Part shown: piece by piece, positions 41,385-45,244 of the stretch
How the letters are laid out: the number at the start of each line of letters is the position of its first letter
Numbering within the stretch: the first letter of the stretch is position 1
DNA from: Dissophora ornata
Taxonomy: Eukaryota; Mortierellomycota; Mortierellomycetes; Mortierellales; Mortierellaceae
NCBI GenBank assembly: GCA_025201705.1
Contig: MU616758.1
Coordinates: 1 to 45,244 of the forward strand
Direction: 5' to 3'
Length of the DNA: 45,244 nucleotides
Translations under genes and position numbers: made by a program
The notes under the pieces: model-generated
What the model saw: the letters and a program-made list of their open reading frames with translations, nothing else
The model's database searches: none
Told to the model about the DNA's origin: nothing

Positions 41385-44186
41385 ATGGTTTTCGCTACTG
41401 CCGACGTTGGCTTCAAGCAGGATGTCCCTCAAGTCCAGAACACCTTTCTTGAGGACCCTGTTATGTCTTCAATCCTGGAGAGACTCCTGCCTGGCAATGT
41501 CTTCAAGGAGATCACGCCGTAAAGTCTTAATATGTTGAACTAATCCTTCCAGAAAAGGAACCAAGGAAAGGAAACCGAAAAGCTGGTCCATACCTTATTT
41601 TAAAAACCATTCTTTGACGCTTTTAGGGACCTCGTCAATATTTGTGAGTGGGTCAACACTGGTAAGAATACAGCCCGTCGACTTTTTGCTTTTGCAATCG
41701 CCCTTCAACTGTTGTCGTTTGTAGCCATTTGCTATCCTACAATTCCCACGGCAACAGTGTATCTTCTCCCTTGACCCTTCTTTCTCCACAAAATTATTTG
41801 AATGTCTAACGTCGGGGTCTCTGCCTATTTGGTCGGGGAAGATTCTCGGTTCACGGTTCACGGCTTCATGTGACACCAAGCCGAAAACTCTCCTCTTTCC
41901 GCCTGCATACCACATATTGATTCATTTCTTCGGATTTCATACACAGAGGGTGCAGAGTTGATCAAGAGAATGGAGGATGATCAGCCCAGGCTCCGCCAAT
42001 ACGACCATTGGTGCCGGTAAGAAAAAGAACATCTCCTATGGCTGTAAAACGATACACTCGATATACGTAGACTGCGATTAAATAACATATGCGCGTGTCC
42101 ACGGTCTTGCAACTACGGAATCCAATTAGACGCGTCGACGACCTACTAGTCACGGAGGCATGGAAGAAGCAAAAGGAGATCGCTGCGCGCGAGGGCGTTG
42201 TTGCTATCGCTTACGAACGCAAGTATGGACAATATTCGCGTATTTACCAGATGGCCAAGTTGATGCTTTGGACTGCGGGCGCTGGTCTTTACGGCTGTCC
42301 TATTGCTATGACAGGTAAAAGCGTAAATCGTGGCTTCTAGATGCGAACATAATGTAGTATGCTTCATTATGCTTACATTACTGTTTCGTAGACGGCTGCG
42401 CACGCGTAATTGAGCTCCTCGGAACGCAGGAGATGAAAGATCAGGTGTACAGCAGACTCACCAGGTACCAGAATGCAAACCAAATCATGAATTGCCAGCC
42501 CACGGACTCGATGTGATTCTCCCATATTAATCCATGTCTCCGTTTTTATGGCTCCATTTTCTTTTCACCGTTATCGCAGCCGTGATCCCAGCAAGTTTTA
42601 TACCAGCGGTCAGTGGATGACTGAGCGTCCCGGCGGAAGCGACGTCGGCCGCACCGAGACCCAGGCTGTATGGAACGAGGAGAAGAAGGCATGGTCGGTC
42701 TCCGGTTTCAAATGGTTCTCCAGCGCAACGGATGCTGATGTCGCCATGCTTTTGGCCAGAACACACGATCCTAATCCCTCAATTGCTCCTGGCAATATGA
42801 AGGATGGTAGCAGGGGTCTGTCACTGTACCTGGCCAAAGTTCGTGATGATCAAGGAAAGCTGAACGGCGTTCGTATCCATCGCTTGAAAGACAAGGTTGG
42901 AACAAAGGCCCTGCCTACAGCTGAGCTCCAATTGGAGGGGATGATTGCACAGCAGGTCGGACAGACCCATTCGGGTATCAAGAACATTTCTGCCATTTTG
43001 AACATCACCCGCATCTACTGCGGCATGAACTGTACGTCTGCCATGCAGGGCTTTGTATTGCAGGCCAAAGAATATGCGCGTCGCCGTGAGGTATGTATCC
43101 TGATGTGCGAAACCATTGTCGCTTTTTCTGTCGACTTTAGATCAGCGAGACTGACGCACCTTGTTTTTGCTCTTTTCTGTGGCATAACCCAAGGTCTTTG
43201 GTGCACTCCTGAAGGACCAGCCATTGCATCTAGCTACCCTCGCCAACATGGAGCTGCAGTATCGCGCTACAAGCCAATTCACGTTCTTCCTTGTTGCCAT
43301 GTTGGGCCGCATTGAGACGCTCGACAATGACCTGCCTCAGATCCGCGACCGCGACATGCCTCTCCTCCGTCTCCTGACGCCCATCTTGAAGATGTGGAGC
43401 GCCAAGAATGCGTTTATTATGTCGCAAGAGGCAATGGAGAGCTTTGGTGGTCAGGGTTACATGGAAGAGACCGGGATTGGCCGGGCCATGAGGGACGTGT
43501 TGGTGAACACGATTTGGGAGGGTACATCGAACGTTATGGCATTGGATGTGCTCCGCGTTATGGCTGAAACCGGAGGAAAGGCTTTGCAGCTATACTCTGA
43601 TGTATGTGTGCCAATTTACGTGTGTTCCTGCAAAGAGCAATCGGCAATGAGTTGCCAAAAAAGTTCTGTCGATGTTAATGCTTCCCTTTTTTATACACAA
43701 AACAACTCGTGGTATTAGGCGATCCGTGGTATTATGACTCCCTTAAAGTCGCAGCCGCATTGGGTAAAGTCCGTTAAGAGCTTGGAAGAGTGCCTGATCC
43801 TGATCGCGATCCGCTTCACATCCTACGCAACATTGGACGGCCGTAATACTTTGGAGGCTTCTGCCCGTGGTCTGTCGTTTGCGATGGCAGACGTGATGGC
43901 CGGTGCATTGATGTGCGAACATGCAGTCTGGTCCGAAGCCAAGGCAAAGGCGAATCCCTCGAACAGTGTTGCAGCTGCAGAGGCCAAGGTGGACAGGATC
44001 TCCGCGCAGAGATGGTGCGAGGAGCTTTACCGTCGGGTCGACCATCAGATTCAGACATTGGGCCAAGAGGAGCGATACGAGCAGGACCAACAGATGCTGT
44101 TTGCATTGGCAGACGCTCGCAAGGCTGCTGCGTCTGGCAATGCCGACAGCGCTTCTGGCCATGCCTTTGGCGAGGCTAAGCTGTAG
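41385..44186 (+). CDS. AidB/ACAD11-type acyl-CoA dehydrogenase with peroxisomal PTS1 (AKL)
   Basis: Eight exons: 41385-41518, 41627-41661, 41947-42016, 42130-42314, 42392-42464, 42580-43090, 43194-43601 and 43719-44186. All phases agree; 627 residues. The N-terminus (QNTFLEDPVMSSILERLLP) is of the AidB/ACDH-11 kind. The flavoprotein core shows GLYGCPIAMTDG, TERPGGSDVG, FKWFSSATDADVAMLLART and, near the C-terminal FAD contact, ESFGGQGYMEETGIGRAMRD and IWEGTSNVMALDVLR. The last three residues are AKL, a canonical variant of the PTS1 signal, so peroxisomal import is expected. The likely role is FAD-dependent oxidation of a long- or branched-chain acyl-CoA in peroxisomal beta-oxidation; the AidB branch is biochemically diverse, so the substrate is open. 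Start codon in CACAATGG context. Confidence 0.92.
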
Positions 44187-44263
44187 GAACAGAGTTACGT
44201 ACAGTAGAGCATCCATAAAACGGGCAATCCCGTTTGTCTCGTGATATGCACGCGTGAAACATC

Positions 44264-44269
44264 AATAAA
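44264..44269 (+). terminator. poly(A) signal AATAAA of the acyl-CoA dehydrogenase gene
   Basis: AATAAA 78 nt past the stop codon, in an ATCAATAAAAG context. Assigned by position. Confidence 0.5.
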
Positions 44270-44448
44270 AGTTTGAGCAAATCCGACGCTGAAGTCGCCC
44301 CGAATGCAGGAATCCGAAGGCGATGTGGCGCATCACCTGACCATTGGTTGACACGATGCGCCTTTTCACTGTCTTCAGCTTCAGGGGATAAATACACCTT
44401 TGTTTCCACAACTTTCCTGCCTTCCCCGCTGCCGCTCTATCCTCAAAC

Positions 44449-44789
44449 ATGATTGCCCCCGTTCAGAACCGCCTCGCGTATGTATCCACCGCCAAGTTTC
44501 TCGACACAACCACGTCTCCCCATTTCCTCCTCATTTTGAATGTTCGATTAACCTTTTTGGTTCTCCGAACATGCTAACATGGGCAAAACTCTCACGGAAA
44601 CTCGGAGCCTTTTTTTGCTTGAATTTATTTACCCACACCCCCCGCACTGTCAACAAGCGTCGCCCTCCACTCCACCCCTGTATCCTTCGTCTAGAGCACT
44701 CGTTCTGACCATCCTTATGCCTTCCAATTGATGTTGTAATATAGCAAGGACATGCTTACGCAGATTGGCATCGCTCTCACCCTTGGGGG
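44449..44789 (+). CDS. cytochrome c oxidase subunit 7A (COX9-like), 5' part only
   Basis: Exon 1 (44449-44477, MIAPVQNRLA) and exon 2 (44745-44789, KDMLTQIGIALTLGG) join in phase, with consensus splice sites (GTATGT..ATATAG, then GTAAGT). The MIAPxxxRL start and the following Leu/Ile/Gly-rich segment match the N-terminus and the beginning of the single membrane helix of the small fungal complex IV subunit COX9/COX7A, usually about 55-60 residues. The rest of the helix and the soluble tail should lie in a third exon, which I do not find before the window ends, so the last intron exceeds 450 nt. Recognition rests on 25 residues. Confidence 0.55.
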
Positions 44790-45244
44790 GTAAGTCTTAT
44801 TCTCGTATACTTGTATATGTTCCTTTCGGAATGTTCGGGTCCGTGGAAGATATGCGCTCGGAGATTGCGCATCGACCAGCCAAGGAGCCAGCGTCATCGA
44901 GCAGTTGCATCAATGGATGGATATCGACTCTTGTACATTTATATATTCCATATATTTGTTCGACCTGCAGCCAGCTGCGTCTGTTTACCATGCTCCCCCC
45001 CCCCTCTGTCCCCTCTGTACTCGAGTTCGCTGGCGTCATGCTTGTTGGCTTGCTTTCGGATGTCAGTGCGAAAAAAAGGAGGACCGTGACTGGCCATTCA
45101 GAGCATGGCACCTGCGCGTTGTGGCACATGGATCTGCGGGGATACAAAAAAGAGCCAGCGCAGCACAGGATTGCCTTTTGGCACGTGGCCATGGAACACA
45201 CACACGACTGAAGGCCGTAAACTCGTGCTGACGCCATCTTTTTT
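44790..45244. other. probable second intron of the COX9-like gene, to window end
   Basis: Starts with a consensus donor (GTAAGT). No frame matching the rest of the subunit, and no other gene, is seen up to the end. A C-rich run occurs near 44996-45005. Confidence 0.4.

Noticed and set aside
1..45244. CRISPR arrays, prokaryotic operons, prophage or transposase genes
   Set aside because: None seen; the window is eukaryotic with spliced genes and no recognisable transposon ends or transposase motifs.

Overview
This is a eukaryotic window. The genes have short spliceosomal introns (GT..AG, mostly 50-460 nt), ribosomal and mitochondrial housekeeping genes are split by introns, and intergenic DNA is rich in poly-A/T and simple repeats. 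The protein set (uL2, eIF3f, P1, mitoferrin, CHCHD2/MIX17, COX9-like, Pho80/Pcl-type cyclin, DUF229, AIG1-type GTPase) fits a fungus. A broken gene at about 37.5-39.4 kb resembles, from memory, a large repetitive protein family of Mortierella relatives. I therefore infer Mucoromycota, probably Mortierellomycotina. No sequence search was run.

Layout. 1-0.7 kb: a purine (GAA) tract. 0.76-23.2 kb: eight consecutive minus-strand genes, namely a membrane-anchored carboxypeptidase Q-like M28 peptidase, ribosomal protein uL2, eIF3f, a mitoferrin-like mitochondrial carrier, a five-TM DUF229 protein, an AIG1-type GTPase ending in a CaaX box, a Gln-rich protein of unknown function, and a CHCHD2/MIX17 twin-CX9C protein. 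Between eIF3f and mitoferrin lies a 20-bp minisatellite flanked by diverged direct repeats, followed by a plus-strand fragment that looks like the first exon of an XPG/FEN-type nuclease gene. 24.8-29.1 kb: a 1407-residue RING plus TRAF-type zinc finger protein (plus). 29.1-33.9 kb: gene-poor DNA with GT and GA microsatellites. 33.9-36.5 kb: a Pcl/Pho80-type cyclin (plus). 36.9-39.4 kb: the decayed family member (minus). 39.7-40.8 kb: ribosomal stalk protein P1 (minus), divergent from an AidB/ACAD11-type acyl-CoA dehydrogenase with a C-terminal AKL peroxisomal signal (plus). 44.4 kb to the end: the first two exons of a COX9-like (COX7A) gene, running off the window.

How they fit together. Three genes serve translation (uL2, eIF3f, P1). 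Three serve mitochondria (mitoferrin, CHCHD2, COX9-like). One is probably peroxisomal. There is no evident biosynthetic or defence cluster. The most striking non-coding signal is four exact copies of ATCWGATAA, the site of Fep1/SreA-type iron-responsive GATA factors. They lie within about 310 bp upstream of the mitochondrial iron carrier gene, where an iron-regulatory array would make sense.

Exon models were built by hand from reading frames, splice consensus and reading-phase agreement. Start codons of the DUF229, cyclin and Gln-rich genes are the least certain.
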